Shown: positions 44,397 to 54,788 of the stretch, piece by piece | Position numbering within the stretch: position 1 is the stretch's first letter | Layout: each line of letters starts with the position of its first letter | NCBI RefSeq assembly: GCF_900176365.1 | Contig: NZ_FWXY01000017.1 | Coordinates: 1 to 64,000 of the forward strand | Source: Desulfocicer vacuolatum DSM 3385 | GTDB lineage: Bacteria; Desulfobacterota; Desulfobacteria; Desulfobacterales; Desulfobacteraceae | Direction of reading: 5' to 3' | Length of the DNA stretch: 64,000 nucleotides | Notes under the pieces: generated by a model | Databases searched by the model: none | Told to the model about the DNA's origin: nothing | What the model saw: the letters and a program-made list of their open reading frames with translations, nothing else | Translations under genes and position numbers: made by a program

Positions 44397-45375
44397 CAAA
44401 TTTGATTCCAGCATATTTTTCCACCTGATCAATGACCCACTGACCGATCTCTTTTTCATCGGGAACTTCTTTTTCAAGTTCCGGCATCTGAATCTCCACC
44501 CGGGCCATGGTACGATGGCCACCGGCGGAACCCAAATGGGAAAAAGCTTCTTTGGCAGTATTTCCGGCACTTTTCCGCAATCCGTCATTGCGCATGATAA
44601 TCACCAGTTTCCCATCATAAACACCTGAAATAATACTCCAGTTGGCAGAATCAATGCGCATGAAAAAATCCGCCACAATGACACATTGATCTGGATTTTC
44701 AATGAAACCGGTGTGGGCATACACCCGATGGTTGATAATTTTTTTCTGTTTAATGGCATTGCCGATGAATTCAAGGTCCCGCTCCTTGAACTCTGCTTGT
44801 TCAATGCGGGCCATGACACAGGTGTTGGCAAATTTATAAAGGTGTTGGAAAGCTCTGACATCTTCCATGGCTGTTTGACGTAAAAACCCGCCGGTATCTG
44901 TTTTAATGCCCATTAAAAGGGCTGTGGCAAGTTTCTGGGAGGGTTTAACCCCGGCCGCTTTAAGATATTCCGTCATCATGGATGAACAGGCGCCATATTC
45001 AGGACGAATATCATTAAATATCCCGGAATCACAGGACAGGGGGTGGTGATCTATGATGGCATCATACCGAAACATGGCAAAACATTCATGGTGGTCCGGC
45101 TGGGAGTCCACCACCACAAAGCGGTCAAAGGCCCTTTCATCCACCTCATCAATGTGAATCATTTCAAGGTCCAGCACCCGGATCATGGTGAGATTGTCCG
45201 GACGGCTGATCTCATTGAAATAGGTAATAACTGCGCTTCCCACCTTTCGCCAGAGCAGGCGTTTCACTGCCATGGCACTGGCCATGGCATCAGGATCAGC
45301 GTTGATGATGATCAACACTTTGTTCTCCTTGGAAAAAAGGGATAAAAACTTTTCAAGTCTTTGAATATTACTCAT
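44392..45375 (-). CDS. DHH-family phosphoesterase (NrnA/RecJ-like)
   Basis: A protein of 327 residues. Metal motifs: VLIIINADPDAMASAMAVKR, VVVDSQPDHHECF, and DAIIDHHPLSCD (the DHH motif). The C-terminal DHHA1 domain ends with GSAGGHRTMARVEIQMPE. Relatives degrade short oligoribonucleotides, cyclic dinucleotide products or pAp. The stop TGA abuts a B repeat end. The gene overlaps the start-side membrane protein gene by 8 bp, so the two form an operon. Confidence 0.88.
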   Translation of the reverse strand: MSNIQRLEKFLSLFSKENKVLIIINADPDAMASAMAVKRLLWRKVGSAVITYFNEISRPDNLTMIRVLDLEMIHIDEVDERAFDRFVVVDSQPDHHECFAMFRYDAIIDHHPLSCDSGIFNDIRPEYGACSSMMTEYLKAAGVKPSQKLATALLMGIKTDTGGFLRQTAMEDVRAFQHLYKFANTCVMARIEQAEFKERDLEFIGNAIKQKKIINHRVYAHTGFIENPDQCVIVADFFMRIDSANWSIISGVYDGKLVIIMRNDGLRKSAGNTAKEAFSHLGSAGGHRTMARVEIQMPELEKEVPDEKEIGQWVIDQVEKYAGIKFE

Positions 45376-46468
45376 TTAACGCTCTCTTATCCTTACTGAA
45401 AAACAGGGTAAATACGATGAAAATATAACCCATCACCGCAAGGATGGATATCAATGCATAAGTTGTGCCCAAAGGGGCCAGAATCAAAGCCGTGAGCCAA
45501 TGCACGGCAATGACCACACCGGAATGAAGCCGAATGGGAAAATCCCGAAACCGGCAGATCACGGCAAGACCGCACAGATTCCAGCCATAAAGTGAGGCAA
45601 AGGTATGAAGACGGAGCAGCCACCGGGTGTTTTCATGGGTATAGCCAGGAGACATCTGATAAAAAATATAAACAATACCGGAAATGGCTGTGACAATTAA
45701 AAACCCAATGCCCGAAGACAGAAACTCCTTTTGCTGCATTTTCCGGCCATAGCGCACATAAAGAACCAGTACAGTGCTCACGGCAACAAACAAGGTCAGG
45801 GTCACCGCAATCTGGGGATAAAATCGTTCAAATAAAATAAACACAAAAAAGATAATCACTCCCAGATTAATGGTCCAGAAGCAGATCACCGATAAAATCC
45901 CCGTGCGGGAGGCACCGTTTTGACGAATCATGGAAAAAATGACAGACAATGTAATCAGTGAAAGAGGAAAGGAGAACCCAAGAAAAAAGGTATTGAGCAC
46001 CAATTTTTCCATGGTAAGCACATGGAGATATTCATTGTTGATAATAATAGCGGTGGACATGAAAAGCCCAATGGAAAGGCAAAGCAAAGAGGCTTGGTGA
46101 AATTTGGCAGACACCGACTCCTTAAGGGAAAAAAAATTCCAGGGCAAAAGACTGAACCGCTCAATGCGAAAACTCTCCACAATGGATGCAAGGCCCAGTG
46201 AGATAAAAATAACCATGGGATAGATGTTTAAAAATGCAAACAGGGCATAAAAAAGGGAGGCCACCAGAAAAGTAATGGTCCTGGGCGAAAGTCTGCCTGT
46301 GCCCTCTGTGAAATAGAGGATAATGGTGCCACCGGTGCAAAGATTAAACAAAAATATATGAAGGCGTTCAAAATCATATTGTTCCAAGGGGAAATAGACA
46401 CCGGCGTAGCCAAAGATAAGGGCCATGATCATCATCACTGCAAAAAAAAGTTTTAACATGGGGTTCAT
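45368..46468 (-). CDS. Polytopic membrane protein, unknown
   Basis: A protein of 366 residues with about ten to twelve hydrophobic segments, e.g. LFFAVMMIMALIFGYAGVYF, ITFLVASLFYALFAFLNIYP, and a late GVVIAVHWLTALILAPLG. Several histidines fall in or near helices (RWLLRLHTFASLYGWNLCG), as in heme or metal membrane proteins such as NnrS, but I cannot assign a family. It lies upstream of, and overlaps by 8 bp, the DHH phosphoesterase gene. Confidence 0.7.
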   Translation of the reverse strand: MNPMLKLFFAVMMIMALIFGYAGVYFPLEQYDFERLHIFLFNLCTGGTIILYFTEGTGRLSPRTITFLVASLFYALFAFLNIYPMVIFISLGLASIVESFRIERFSLLPWNFFSLKESVSAKFHQASLLCLSIGLFMSTAIIINNEYLHVLTMEKLVLNTFFLGFSFPLSLITLSVIFSMIRQNGASRTGILSVICFWTINLGVIIFFVFILFERFYPQIAVTLTLFVAVSTVLVLYVRYGRKMQQKEFLSSGIGFLIVTAISGIVYIFYQMSPGYTHENTRWLLRLHTFASLYGWNLCGLAVICRFRDFPIRLHSGVVIAVHWLTALILAPLGTTYALISILAVMGYIFIVFTLFFSKDKRALNE

Positions 46469-46604
46469 TTATATTTTGTCTCCTGGATGGATTTTCACAT
46501 TCAATCTGGCTTTTATAAGCCCCTTTTAAACCGCTGATTCACGAGAAAAGATTGACAATATCAAACATTTCCAAAATAAGAAAAATGCTTTTAAAAAATA
46601 CTTT

Positions 46605-47981
46605 TCACCCATGTTTTTTTTTCCCCATTACATGGGCCAGTGCCCTATCAAGGGTCCTGTGTTTAAAAGGATAACCGTAAAGCATGAGTTTTTCCGGTTT
46701 CACACGGGTACTGGCCAGCAGGACCTCCTGTCCCATTTTGCCCCAGGCAAGTTTCACAGCCCAGGCCGGTACCCTGAAGGGTGTTGGACGATGCAGCACC
46801 TCTCCCATGGTGTCGGTAAACTCAGCATTGGTAACCGGGTGGGGAGAGACAAAGTTCACCGGCCCATGGATGCGCGGATCATTAATCACATGGTGCATGG
46901 CATAGATAAGGTCATCCATGCTGATCCAGCTCAAATACTGCTCCCCCGAAGCAATGGATGCTCCCAACCCCATGAGAAAAGGAGGCACAAGTTTTTCCAG
47001 AATACCGCCATTGGGGCTCAACACCACGCCAATGCGGGCATATACCGTACGAATTCCTGAACCTTCCACCATTTCTGCTGCCTGTTCCCAGTCGGCACAC
47101 ACCCTGGAAATAAACAGATCCCCGGGACCGCAGGCATCATTGACAACGGTTTCCCCAAGGTCTCCGTAATAGCCGGTGGCAGAGGCAGAGATAAACAGCT
47201 CCGGTTTCTCACCAAGGCCCAGAATGGTTTTTGCAATGAGGGCTGTGGAAAGATTCCGGCTCTGGATAATCTGTTCCTTACGCCGGGGAGACCAGCGTCC
47301 CGAAGCAATATGGTACCCGTTCAGGTTAATCACCACATCAATTTTCCCTGCCGGTGCAAGGTCCAGCACCCCTCTATAAGGATTCCAGAAAATTTCATCC
47401 GGCCCTTTTGGGGGACGTCTCACCAGACGAATCACCCGGTGCCCTCCTGTGGTGAAAAAAGGAATCAGGGCCTTGCCCACCGGACCACCGGCACCGGATA
47501 TCACAATGGTGAGGGGGCTTTTTCCTTTTTTATGGGCCTCCAGGTCATTGTTCATCACTGCATGACGATAGGAAAACATGCGATGCAGCTCCTTTTCCAC
47601 CATACCAATCCCTTTGGGCGGCAGGTGAATGGGCAGCTGGTACTCTATCCTGTCCTCCAGAAAAGAACCTGTGGCCCCCCGGGGCTGAAACAGATGGGTG
47701 TGAACCCAGTGCTTAAAGGGTCCTTTTAGCATTCGGTCCTGGAAAAACGTGTTCTTGACATACCCTGTATGTTCAGCCTCGGTTTCCAGGGAAAATCCAG
47801 GAAAGGCAAGATCCATCTTCACAGTGGCACCGGTTTCAATGCCACCGCTTTTACGAATATTTTTCAAGGATACCCATGGAGGGGTGAGGCGCTCCAGGGC
47901 ACCGGGGCGCTCATGCCAGGCAAAGGCATCTTCCACCGGAACTGCCATATCTGTTTTTTTCACAAACCATCTTTTTTTCAC
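46605..47981 (-). CDS. TIGR01777 epimerase with N-terminal SRPBCC domain
   Basis: A protein of 458 residues. Residues 1-150 form a START/SRPBCC-type ligand pocket (VPVEDAFAWHERPGALERL, PPWVSLKNIRKSGG). Residues from about 155 form an atypical short-chain dehydrogenase/epimerase with NAD(P) motif ISGAGGPVGKALIPFF and the SASATGYYGDLGE block, plus a C-terminal DUF1731-like end (VPAWAVKLAWGKMGQEVLLA). The substrate is unknown. The fusion is common in bacteria. Its start region contains a run of basic residues (MKKRWFVKK). Confidence 0.9.
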   Translation of the reverse strand: MKKRWFVKKTDMAVPVEDAFAWHERPGALERLTPPWVSLKNIRKSGGIETGATVKMDLAFPGFSLETEAEHTGYVKNTFFQDRMLKGPFKHWVHTHLFQPRGATGSFLEDRIEYQLPIHLPPKGIGMVEKELHRMFSYRHAVMNNDLEAHKKGKSPLTIVISGAGGPVGKALIPFFTTGGHRVIRLVRRPPKGPDEIFWNPYRGVLDLAPAGKIDVVINLNGYHIASGRWSPRRKEQIIQSRNLSTALIAKTILGLGEKPELFISASATGYYGDLGETVVNDACGPGDLFISRVCADWEQAAEMVEGSGIRTVYARIGVVLSPNGGILEKLVPPFLMGLGASIASGEQYLSWISMDDLIYAMHHVINDPRIHGPVNFVSPHPVTNAEFTDTMGEVLHRPTPFRVPAWAVKLAWGKMGQEVLLASTRVKPEKLMLYGYPFKHRTLDRALAHVMGKKKHG

Positions 47982-48298
47982 AGAATTCTCCTGAACAGTT
48001 CTATTTTGGAGGAAGTAATCACCCCATGGGCCCCCAGATCTGACCCGTTGGTCCGCACGGGTAACGGCAGGTCCATGGGAGGATCACTCTCTGGTTGAGA
48101 TAGAAATATTATGTTCCCGGATATTTATCAAGTATCATTTTTCAAAACACGGCTCTCTGGCAAACGCCCCATACAAGGGTATGTCCCAAGGGGGCTGTTT
48201 TATGATTGCTGTATTTGTCAAAGTATAAAATCCCAGGAAATGGCATGTTCGTTGCTTTATTCAAATTGCTCTGATAAAAAGCAATACAGAATAATTGT

Positions 48299-48340
48299 CT
48301 TCATATAACGGGCATGTCCTGTGGGACAGAACAAATATAG
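48299..48340 (-). repeat. A repeat tail fragment
   Basis: CATATAACGGGCATGTCCTG followed by TGGGACAGAACAAATATAG is the conserved end of A, lying 22 bases before the efflux gene start. The rest of 47982-48361 holds no gene I can support. Confidence 0.65.
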
Positions 48341-48361
48341 AAACTGGAAAAACAAACAGCA

Positions 48362-49753
48362 ATGCCAATCCGACTCATTAAAAACCTGTTGATATGTATC
48401 ACAACCATCTTACTTTTCCAGGGATGTCAGCCATTCACCCCGCCCCCCCGGCACCTGGAAAACCAGATCCTGCCCGGGAACAGCACCGCCCCCCATTTAA
48501 ACACATCACCCCGGAACCTTAAATGGTGGGAACAATTTAACACCACCGAACTCAACCGCCTCATTGAAACTGCCCTGACAGACAACTTTTCCATCAGGCA
48601 GGCCTGGGCAAGGCTTGAGAAGGCCCGTGCCGCCACGGCAGCCGGAAAATCAGCTCTGTTTCCCAGCATCACTCTAAACGGAAGTTACACCCGCACCCAG
48701 ACCGAAAAAGATGCCGGTTCTTATAACAGATTTTCCACGGGACCGTGGGCATCCTATGAAGTGGATCTCTGGGGCAAAATCAAAGCCGACATTGCTGCAT
48801 CAAAATTTGAAACCCATGCCTCCAGATACGACCTTGAAACCGCAGCCATGTCCGTGGCAGCCCAGGTGGCAGACACCTGGGTGGAACTCATTGCCACCCG
48901 AAAACAACTTTCCCTTGCAAAGCAACAGCTCTCCTTGAACACCACAGTGCTTGACCTTCTGGAACTGCGGTTTGAAAATTCCATGTCCACAGCCCTGGAT
49001 ATTCTCCAGCAGCGGGAGGTGGTGGCCAGAGCCCAGGCAACCGTTCCCCCCATTGAAAACCAGCTCACAGCCCTTTCCAATGCCCTGGCACTGCTGCTTG
49101 GTAAAACACCGGATCAATGCCCCGCCGTCCAGGCAGACCTGCCGGAACAACTGCCCGCCCTCCCCGTCAAAGGGGTACCTGCCAACCTTCTGGCCCTGCG
49201 CCCGGATGTACGGGCTGCAGATTCCCGACTGACGGCGGCGGACTGGAATACCACCCATGCCCGGACCAAACGCCTGCCCGATCTTTCTTTAACAGGCAAT
49301 TTTCTATTCCAGGATAGAACCCTGGATCTTTTACTGCAAAACTGGGTACTCTCCCTGGGTGCCACACTGGGGGCCACACTGTTTGACGGCGGAAAAAAAG
49401 ACGCTGCTGTGGCACAGGCCGCAGCCATTGTAAAAGAACGGCTGGCCTTGTATGAACAAACCGTGACCACAGCCATTGTGGAGGTGGAAAACAGCCTGGC
49501 CGCAGAACACCATCAACGCCGCTATGTGGATCTTCTCCTGGCAGAACTTGTCAGTGCCCGCCAGGCAAAAGAAGAGGCAGAACGTAGATATATCAAAGGC
49601 CTGGACCCCTTTATTCCATTTTTAACGGAACAGGTTAATGTTCAAAAACTGGAAAGCAGGCTCATTGAACAAAAGGCGGCTCTCATCAAAAACCGTATCG
49701 CCCTTTACCGGGCCCTGGGAGGCACCTGGACCCGGAATATGGAAACACCATGA
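48362..49753 (+). CDS. Outer-membrane efflux lipoprotein (NodT/OprM type)
   Basis: A protein of 463 residues. Lipoprotein signal with lipobox (LLICITTILLFQGCQ), then two TolC-like repeats: WWEQFNTTELNRLIETALTD, FPSITLNGSYTRTQ, SYEVDLWGKIKADIAASKFE, and later RPDVRAADSRLTAADWNTTH with LSLGATLGATLFDGG. It forms the trimeric outer-membrane duct of a tripartite pump. It overlaps the adaptor gene by 4 bp, and that gene overlaps the pump gene by 4 bp. Confidence 0.94.
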   Translation: MPIRLIKNLLICITTILLFQGCQPFTPPPRHLENQILPGNSTAPHLNTSPRNLKWWEQFNTTELNRLIETALTDNFSIRQAWARLEKARAATAAGKSALFPSITLNGSYTRTQTEKDAGSYNRFSTGPWASYEVDLWGKIKADIAASKFETHASRYDLETAAMSVAAQVADTWVELIATRKQLSLAKQQLSLNTTVLDLLELRFENSMSTALDILQQREVVARAQATVPPIENQLTALSNALALLLGKTPDQCPAVQADLPEQLPALPVKGVPANLLALRPDVRAADSRLTAADWNTTHARTKRLPDLSLTGNFLFQDRTLDLLLQNWVLSLGATLGATLFDGGKKDAAVAQAAAIVKERLALYEQTVTTAIVEVENSLAAEHHQRRYVDLLLAELVSARQAKEEAERRYIKGLDPFIPFLTEQVNVQKLESRLIEQKAALIKNRIALYRALGGTWTRNMETP

Positions 49754-51012
49754 CTTCAGAAACAACACCCCGGCCCCATGCCCTGATCAAGATAATTCGA
49801 TTTATCATTCCCTTCATCGTTATTGCTGCAAGTATTGCCGCAGCCAATTACCTTTACGCCACCAAACCCGTTGCCCGCCGGGGCCGCCCGCAGATTCCCC
49901 CGCCTTTGGTGGAAACCATGGGCGTTACCCGGGGCAACCATGTTGTCACCCTGTCTGCCATGGGAACCGTCATTCCCTCCCGGAGCATCACCCTGAAATC
50001 CCGGGTGGGTGGATTTGTGCAAAGCAAATCCAAAGAATTGATTCCCGGAGGTATTTTCAAAAAAGGGGAAGTGATGATCCGCCTGGAACAGGAAGATTAT
50101 GTTCTTAATGTGGAAAAACAAAATGCCGTTCTGGCAAAGCTTAAGGCTGCACTTCGCCTGGAAATGGGAAAACAGACCGTGGCCCGGGAAGAACTTAAAA
50201 TTCTTCAAAAAAACTCAAAAAGAGAGATTTCCAATTCTGATCTCGCCCTGAGGGAACCCCAGCTGGCACAGATAAAAGCGGACATCGCCGGGGCCCAGAC
50301 AGATCTTGCCCGGGTGAAGCTGGCATTGGAACGTACCGTTATCAGGGCGCCCTTTAACTGCATGGTGATGTCGGTGAACGTGGAACCCGGGTCCCAGGTG
50401 TCCACCCAGGATACCCTTGCTTCCCTTTCCGGCATTGATGATTATTGGGCCAAAGCCACCCTTCCCACGGATCAGCTCAAATGGGTAACCATCCCTCAAA
50501 AAAATGACACCCAGGGCAGCAAAGCCACCGTCACCACCCAGGACGGTACCCCCCATCCGGGACAGGTCATCCGACTGCTGGGGGAACTTGGCCAGGATAC
50601 CCGCCTTGCCACCTTGCTCATCCGAATTAAAGACCCCCTGGGACTTCAAAACAAAAAAAAATCATCTCTTCTTTTAAACAGCTATGTCCAGATCCACATC
50701 CAGGGAAAACTGATTTCCCGGATCATTTCACTGCCCCGAAGCGTTGTCAGGGATGGGGACCGGGTGTGGTGCCTTGACAACGGCCAACTTATCATCAAAC
50801 CCGTTAATATCCTCTGGAAGGATACCCATGCGGTGTTCATCAATGGCGGGCTGGGTGTAAATGATGAAATTATCATTTCAGACATTGCCTCCCCTGTCAC
50901 CGGTATGACCCTGGGATCCCGGAAAAAGCCCCCTGCCGGGGCCCAGAAAAAATCAACCCCACCCTCCCTTAAAAACAATGCAGCGTCCCCCGGCAAGGAG
51001 GGTAAAAAATGA
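49750..51012 (+). CDS. RND membrane-fusion (adaptor) protein
   Basis: A protein of 420 residues with an N-terminal membrane anchor (IIRFIIPFIVIAASIAAANY), a barrel-sandwich hybrid (TVIPSRSITLKSRVGGFVQS, EVMIRLEQEDYVLNVEK), a coiled-coil hairpin, and ALERTVIRAPFNCMVMSVNV then VEPGSQVSTQDTLASL. It connects the RND pump to the outer-membrane duct. The C-terminus is lysine/proline-rich (RKKPPAGAQKKSTPP). Confidence 0.93.
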   Translation: MTSETTPRPHALIKIIRFIIPFIVIAASIAAANYLYATKPVARRGRPQIPPPLVETMGVTRGNHVVTLSAMGTVIPSRSITLKSRVGGFVQSKSKELIPGGIFKKGEVMIRLEQEDYVLNVEKQNAVLAKLKAALRLEMGKQTVAREELKILQKNSKREISNSDLALREPQLAQIKADIAGAQTDLARVKLALERTVIRAPFNCMVMSVNVEPGSQVSTQDTLASLSGIDDYWAKATLPTDQLKWVTIPQKNDTQGSKATVTTQDGTPHPGQVIRLLGELGQDTRLATLLIRIKDPLGLQNKKKSSLLLNSYVQIHIQGKLISRIISLPRSVVRDGDRVWCLDNGQLIIKPVNILWKDTHAVFINGGLGVNDEIIISDIASPVTGMTLGSRKKPPAGAQKKSTPPSLKNNAASPGKEGKK

Positions 51013-54000
51013 CAAGTATCCCCCGCACCCCTTTGTTGAACGGCCCCATCCCCTGGATGGCGGGGAATTCAGTGGCTGCCAACCTTTTAATGATTGTCCT
51101 TCTGGTGGGGGGCCTTGTCATGGGATCCACCATCAAACAGGAGGTGTTTCCCGACTTTGACATGGGATCAGTCACTGTATCTGTGGCCTACCCCGGTGCC
51201 AGTCCTGAAGAGGTGGAGCGGGGAATCATCCTTGCCATTGAAGAGGCCGTCCAGGGACTGGACGGCATTGATGAAATGCACGCCACAGCATCCGAAGGCC
51301 ACGGCAGTGTTACCATTGAGGTGCGCGAGGAGATGGATGTCCAGACCTTTGCCCGGGAGGTGGAAACCCAGGTCAATGCCGTTACCTCCTTTCCCGATGA
51401 AGCAGAAAGACCCATGACCTCGGTGTTTTCCAGAAAACGGCATGTTATTTCCCATGCCATTTATGGGGACCAGTCCCTGGCCACCCTCACTGAATTTGCC
51501 GAATCTTTCAGGGATATTCTTCTCCAGGATGCCACCATCACCCAGGTGGAGCTAAGGGGCACAAGGGATCATGAAATCCATGTGGAAGTCCCCCAGGAGA
51601 ACCTCAGACAATACGGCCTGACCCTGGGAGATATTGCCGATGCCATCCGCAATGCTGTGGTGGAACTGCCCGGTGGCAGCATCCGCACCCGGGGAGGAGA
51701 AATCATGGTGCGCATGAAAGAGCGCCGGGAACTTGCCCGGGAATATGCCCGCTTACCCATCATAACCACAAGAGAAGGCGCTCGCATTTTTCTGGAAGAC
51801 ATTGCCATTATCAGTGAAGGATTTGAAGAAAGCAATACCTATGCCACCTTCAACGGAAAACCAGCCATCATGGTGGAAGTGTACCGTGTGGGAGATCAAA
51901 AACCCATCCAGCTGGCAGAGGCAGTGAAAACCCAGGTAACACTTTTTAAGAAAAGCTTGCCCCGGGGCATTGATATCACCATGGTCAGTGATCGTTCCCA
52001 GGTGTTCCAGCAGCGGGCGGACCTGCTCATCAAAAACGGTTACATCGGACTTTCCCTGGTATTTTTGTTCCTGGCTTTTTTCCTGGAAATCCGGCTGGCC
52101 TTCTGGGTGGCCCTGGGTATACCCATTTCCCTTTTGGGGGCCTTTGTATTTTTGCCCCTCACCGACTTTTCCATCAACCTCATCTCCATGTTTGCCTTTA
52201 TTGTGACCCTGGGCATTGTGGTGGATGATGCCATTGTGGTGGGAGAAAACATCTACCAGCATCGTGAACAGGGAAAACCCTTTCTGGAGGCGTCCATTGA
52301 CGGAGCAAGGGAGGTGGCCCTTCCTGTGGTGTTCAGCATTTTGACCAATGTGGTGGCCTTTCTTCCCATCATGTTTGTTTCCGGTGTCATGGGTAAATTT
52401 TTTAAAGTGATTCCCCTGGTGGTGATTGTTGTATTTATCATATCCCTTGTGGAAAGCCTCTTTATCCTGCCGGCCCATCTTTCCCACCGGGGAAGAAAAC
52501 CCGGTAGAATCATGACCTGGATCATGGAAAAACAACAAAAGATAAGCCGGGCTCTTATTCGATTTGTGGAGCGTATTTATGCCCCCATCCTGGAATCCAT
52601 GCTCAACAACCGTTACATCACCATAAGCATCGGTATTGCCATATTGATCATTGTACTGGGGTATGTGAAAAGTGGTAGAATCACCACCACACTCATGCCC
52701 CGGGTGGAATCTGATTATGCCTTTGTCACGGTGACCCTGCCCTATGGGTCCTCCGATGAAAAAGCCGCATCTATTCTTAAAATTATTTCCGATTCCGCCC
52801 TGCAGGTGGTGAACAATAATGGGGGAGCAGCCCTGTGCCGGGGACGATATGCCCAGGTAAAGGATAATATCATCACGGCCCGCATTCTGCTCACCCCGCC
52901 GGATGTTCGTCCCCTTTCAACGGCAACGGTGACACAGTTGTGGCGAAAGGCCACCGGTCCCATTGCCGGTCTTGAATCCATGGTGTTCCAGTCCGACCGG
53001 GGTGGGCCCGGCTCCGGCGCATCCCTCACCATAGAGTTGAGCCACCGGGACATTGACATCCTTGATGCCGCCAGTGTCAAACTGGCCGGGGAACTTGCCG
53101 GTTTCCCCTCCACCAAAGACATTGATGACGGTTCAGCCCGGGGAAAGCAGCAATTTGATTTTAAAATGCTTCCCCAGGGACTTTCCCTGGGCTTAAAAGC
53201 CAGAAATGTGGCCCTCCAGGTGCGCCACGCCTTTTATGGTGCCACGGCGTTGAAGCTCCAGCGGGGTAGAAACGAAGTAACGGTAAAGGTGCGTCTTCCA
53301 CGGGAGGAACGCACCACAGAGAACCAATTGGAAACCATGATTATCCACACCCCGAATGGGCAAGAAGCCCTGCTCCGGGAAGTGGTGAACATGGAACGGG
53401 GACGGGCCTACACCGCCATTAGAAGAAGGGCCGGCCGCCGGGTATCCACCATCACAGCCAATGTGGTCCCCCGCATGGAGACCAGCCGGATACTCCTGGT
53501 GGTGAAATCTGAAATTTTACCGGCACTACAGCAAGAATTTCCCGGCCTCACCGCGAATTTTGAAGGCCGCCAGGCCAATATGCAGGAAAGTACCCAGAGT
53601 CTGATCCGGGGACTCTTAATAGCCCTTTTTGGCATATATGCCCTTTTGGCCATCCCCTTTAAAAGTTATTTTCAGCCCATGGTGATCATGGCCTGTATCC
53701 CCTTTGGCATTGTGGGGGCGGTTCTGGGCCATATGATTCTGGGATACTCTCTGTCCCTCATGAGTCTGTTTGGTCTTGTGGCCCTGTCCGGTGTGGTGGT
53801 GAACGACTCCCTTGTCATGGTGGATTTTGCCAATAGAAAACGACGGGAAGGTTTTTCAGCCCAAAGGGCCATTGCCATGGCAGGGCAGCAGCGATTCCGC
53901 CCCATCATGCTCACCACCCTGACCACATTCGGAGGGCTTGCCCCCATGATTTTTGAAACCTCCCGCCAGGCCCGGTACATGATCCCCATGGCCATATCAC

Positions 54001-54134
54001 TGGGCTTTGGCATTGTGTTTGCCACCCTGATCACATTGGCCCTGGTGCCCTCTTTTTACATGATCCTGGAGGATATACTCAATATATTCACAGAAAATCA
54101 CGGGGTGAATTATGAAGACAAGTCTCTTCAATAG
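51009..54134 (+). CDS. RND efflux pump (AcrB/HAE family)
   Basis: A protein of 1041 residues with twelve membrane helices. Proton-relay aspartates are in GIVVDDAIVVGENIYQH. Other blocks: PDFDMGSVTVSVAYPGASPE, EEVERGIILAIEEAVQGLDG, and late VALSGVVVNDSLVMVDFANR and RFRPIMLTTLTTFGGLAPM. It exports hydrophobic compounds from the inner membrane and periplasm using the proton gradient. The family subgroup (drug versus metal) was not resolved. Its 3' end overlaps the convergent methyltransferase gene by 47 bp. Confidence 0.95.
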   Translation: MTSIPRTPLLNGPIPWMAGNSVAANLLMIVLLVGGLVMGSTIKQEVFPDFDMGSVTVSVAYPGASPEEVERGIILAIEEAVQGLDGIDEMHATASEGHGSVTIEVREEMDVQTFAREVETQVNAVTSFPDEAERPMTSVFSRKRHVISHAIYGDQSLATLTEFAESFRDILLQDATITQVELRGTRDHEIHVEVPQENLRQYGLTLGDIADAIRNAVVELPGGSIRTRGGEIMVRMKERRELAREYARLPIITTREGARIFLEDIAIISEGFEESNTYATFNGKPAIMVEVYRVGDQKPIQLAEAVKTQVTLFKKSLPRGIDITMVSDRSQVFQQRADLLIKNGYIGLSLVFLFLAFFLEIRLAFWVALGIPISLLGAFVFLPLTDFSINLISMFAFIVTLGIVVDDAIVVGENIYQHREQGKPFLEASIDGAREVALPVVFSILTNVVAFLPIMFVSGVMGKFFKVIPLVVIVVFIISLVESLFILPAHLSHRGRKPGRIMTWIMEKQQKISRALIRFVERIYAPILESMLNNRYITISIGIAILIIVLGYVKSGRITTTLMPRVESDYAFVTVTLPYGSSDEKAASILKIISDSALQVVNNNGGAALCRGRYAQVKDNIITARILLTPPDVRPLSTATVTQLWRKATGPIAGLESMVFQSDRGGPGSGASLTIELSHRDIDILDAASVKLAGELAGFPSTKDIDDGSARGKQQFDFKMLPQGLSLGLKARNVALQVRHAFYGATALKLQRGRNEVTVKVRLPREERTTENQLETMIIHTPNGQEALLREVVNMERGRAYTAIRRRAGRRVSTITANVVPRMETSRILLVVKSEILPALQQEFPGLTANFEGRQANMQESTQSLIRGLLIALFGIYALLAIPFKSYFQPMVIMACIPFGIVGAVLGHMILGYSLSLMSLFGLVALSGVVVNDSLVMVDFANRKRREGFSAQRAIAMAGQQRFRPIMLTTLTTFGGLAPMIFETSRQARYMIPMAISLGFGIVFATLITLALVPSFYMILEDILNIFTENHGVNYEDKSLQ

Positions 54135-54774
54135 AAACGGGCATTTCATCACAGGCCAACTTTTTTAATACCCCCAATGTCTTGGTCATGCCCATGGGTT
54201 TAAAAAGCCCCGAAGCCAGGGCGTATTGATATACCTGATAGGGGGCCTGCCCTCCCTCTTCCGGGTTGGGGAAAATGTCATGGATCACCAGATATCCCCC
54301 GGGGCGGATGTGCCGGGCCCAACAATTATAGTCATTAAAGGCGGCCTCAAAGGAATGCCCTCCGTCAATGAAAACAAGACTTAAGGGGGTTGACCATGTC
54401 TTTGCCGCCAGGCTGGATTTACACACAATGGGAACCACCACATCTGTAAGTTCAAAATTTGTCAGGGTCTTTCTAAAAAACCTGAAGGTATCCACACATT
54501 GTTCCCGGTCATCGTAGAGCTCCGGATCGAAATATTGCTCTCCTTTCTGCTGCTCTTCAGATCCCCTGTGGTGATCTATGGAAAACAATACGGTGTCATT
54601 TTCTTTACAAGCCGTCCCAAGGTAAACAGCAGATTTGCCACAATAGCTGCCCACCTCCAGGCAGGGGCCTTTCTTACCCGCCTCCAGGGCGGTTTCATAA
54701 AGCGTGACGGCCTCCTCACTGTCCAGAAATCCCTTTACCCGGCCGATTTTCGCATCATCAAATATCATGATCAT
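54088..54774 (-). CDS. Class I SAM-dependent methyltransferase (Methyltransf_24-like)
   Basis: A protein of 228 residues. The SAM-binding motif I is CLEVGSYCGKSAVYLGTAC. An acidic/aromatic loop LFSIDHHRGSEEQQKG and motif LSLVFIDGGHSFEAAFNDYN follow, then HIRPGGYLVIHDIFP. These are typical of small-molecule or sugar methyltransferases of the CmcI/Methyltransf_24 group. The substrate is unknown. The 3' end overlaps the convergent RND pump gene by 47 bp, which is unusual. Confidence 0.85.
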   Translation of the reverse strand: MIMIFDDAKIGRVKGFLDSEEAVTLYETALEAGKKGPCLEVGSYCGKSAVYLGTACKENDTVLFSIDHHRGSEEQQKGEQYFDPELYDDREQCVDTFRFFRKTLTNFELTDVVVPIVCKSSLAAKTWSTPLSLVFIDGGHSFEAAFNDYNCWARHIRPGGYLVIHDIFPNPEEGGQAPYQVYQYALASGLFKPMGMTKTLGVLKKLACDEMPVSIEETCLHNSPRDFL

Positions 54775-54788
54775 TGCTTCCTTTTTTC

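Noticed and set aside
48111-48308. 65-codon frame before the efflux operon
   Set aside because: Ends in the A repeat tail, lacks a start signal and any motif.
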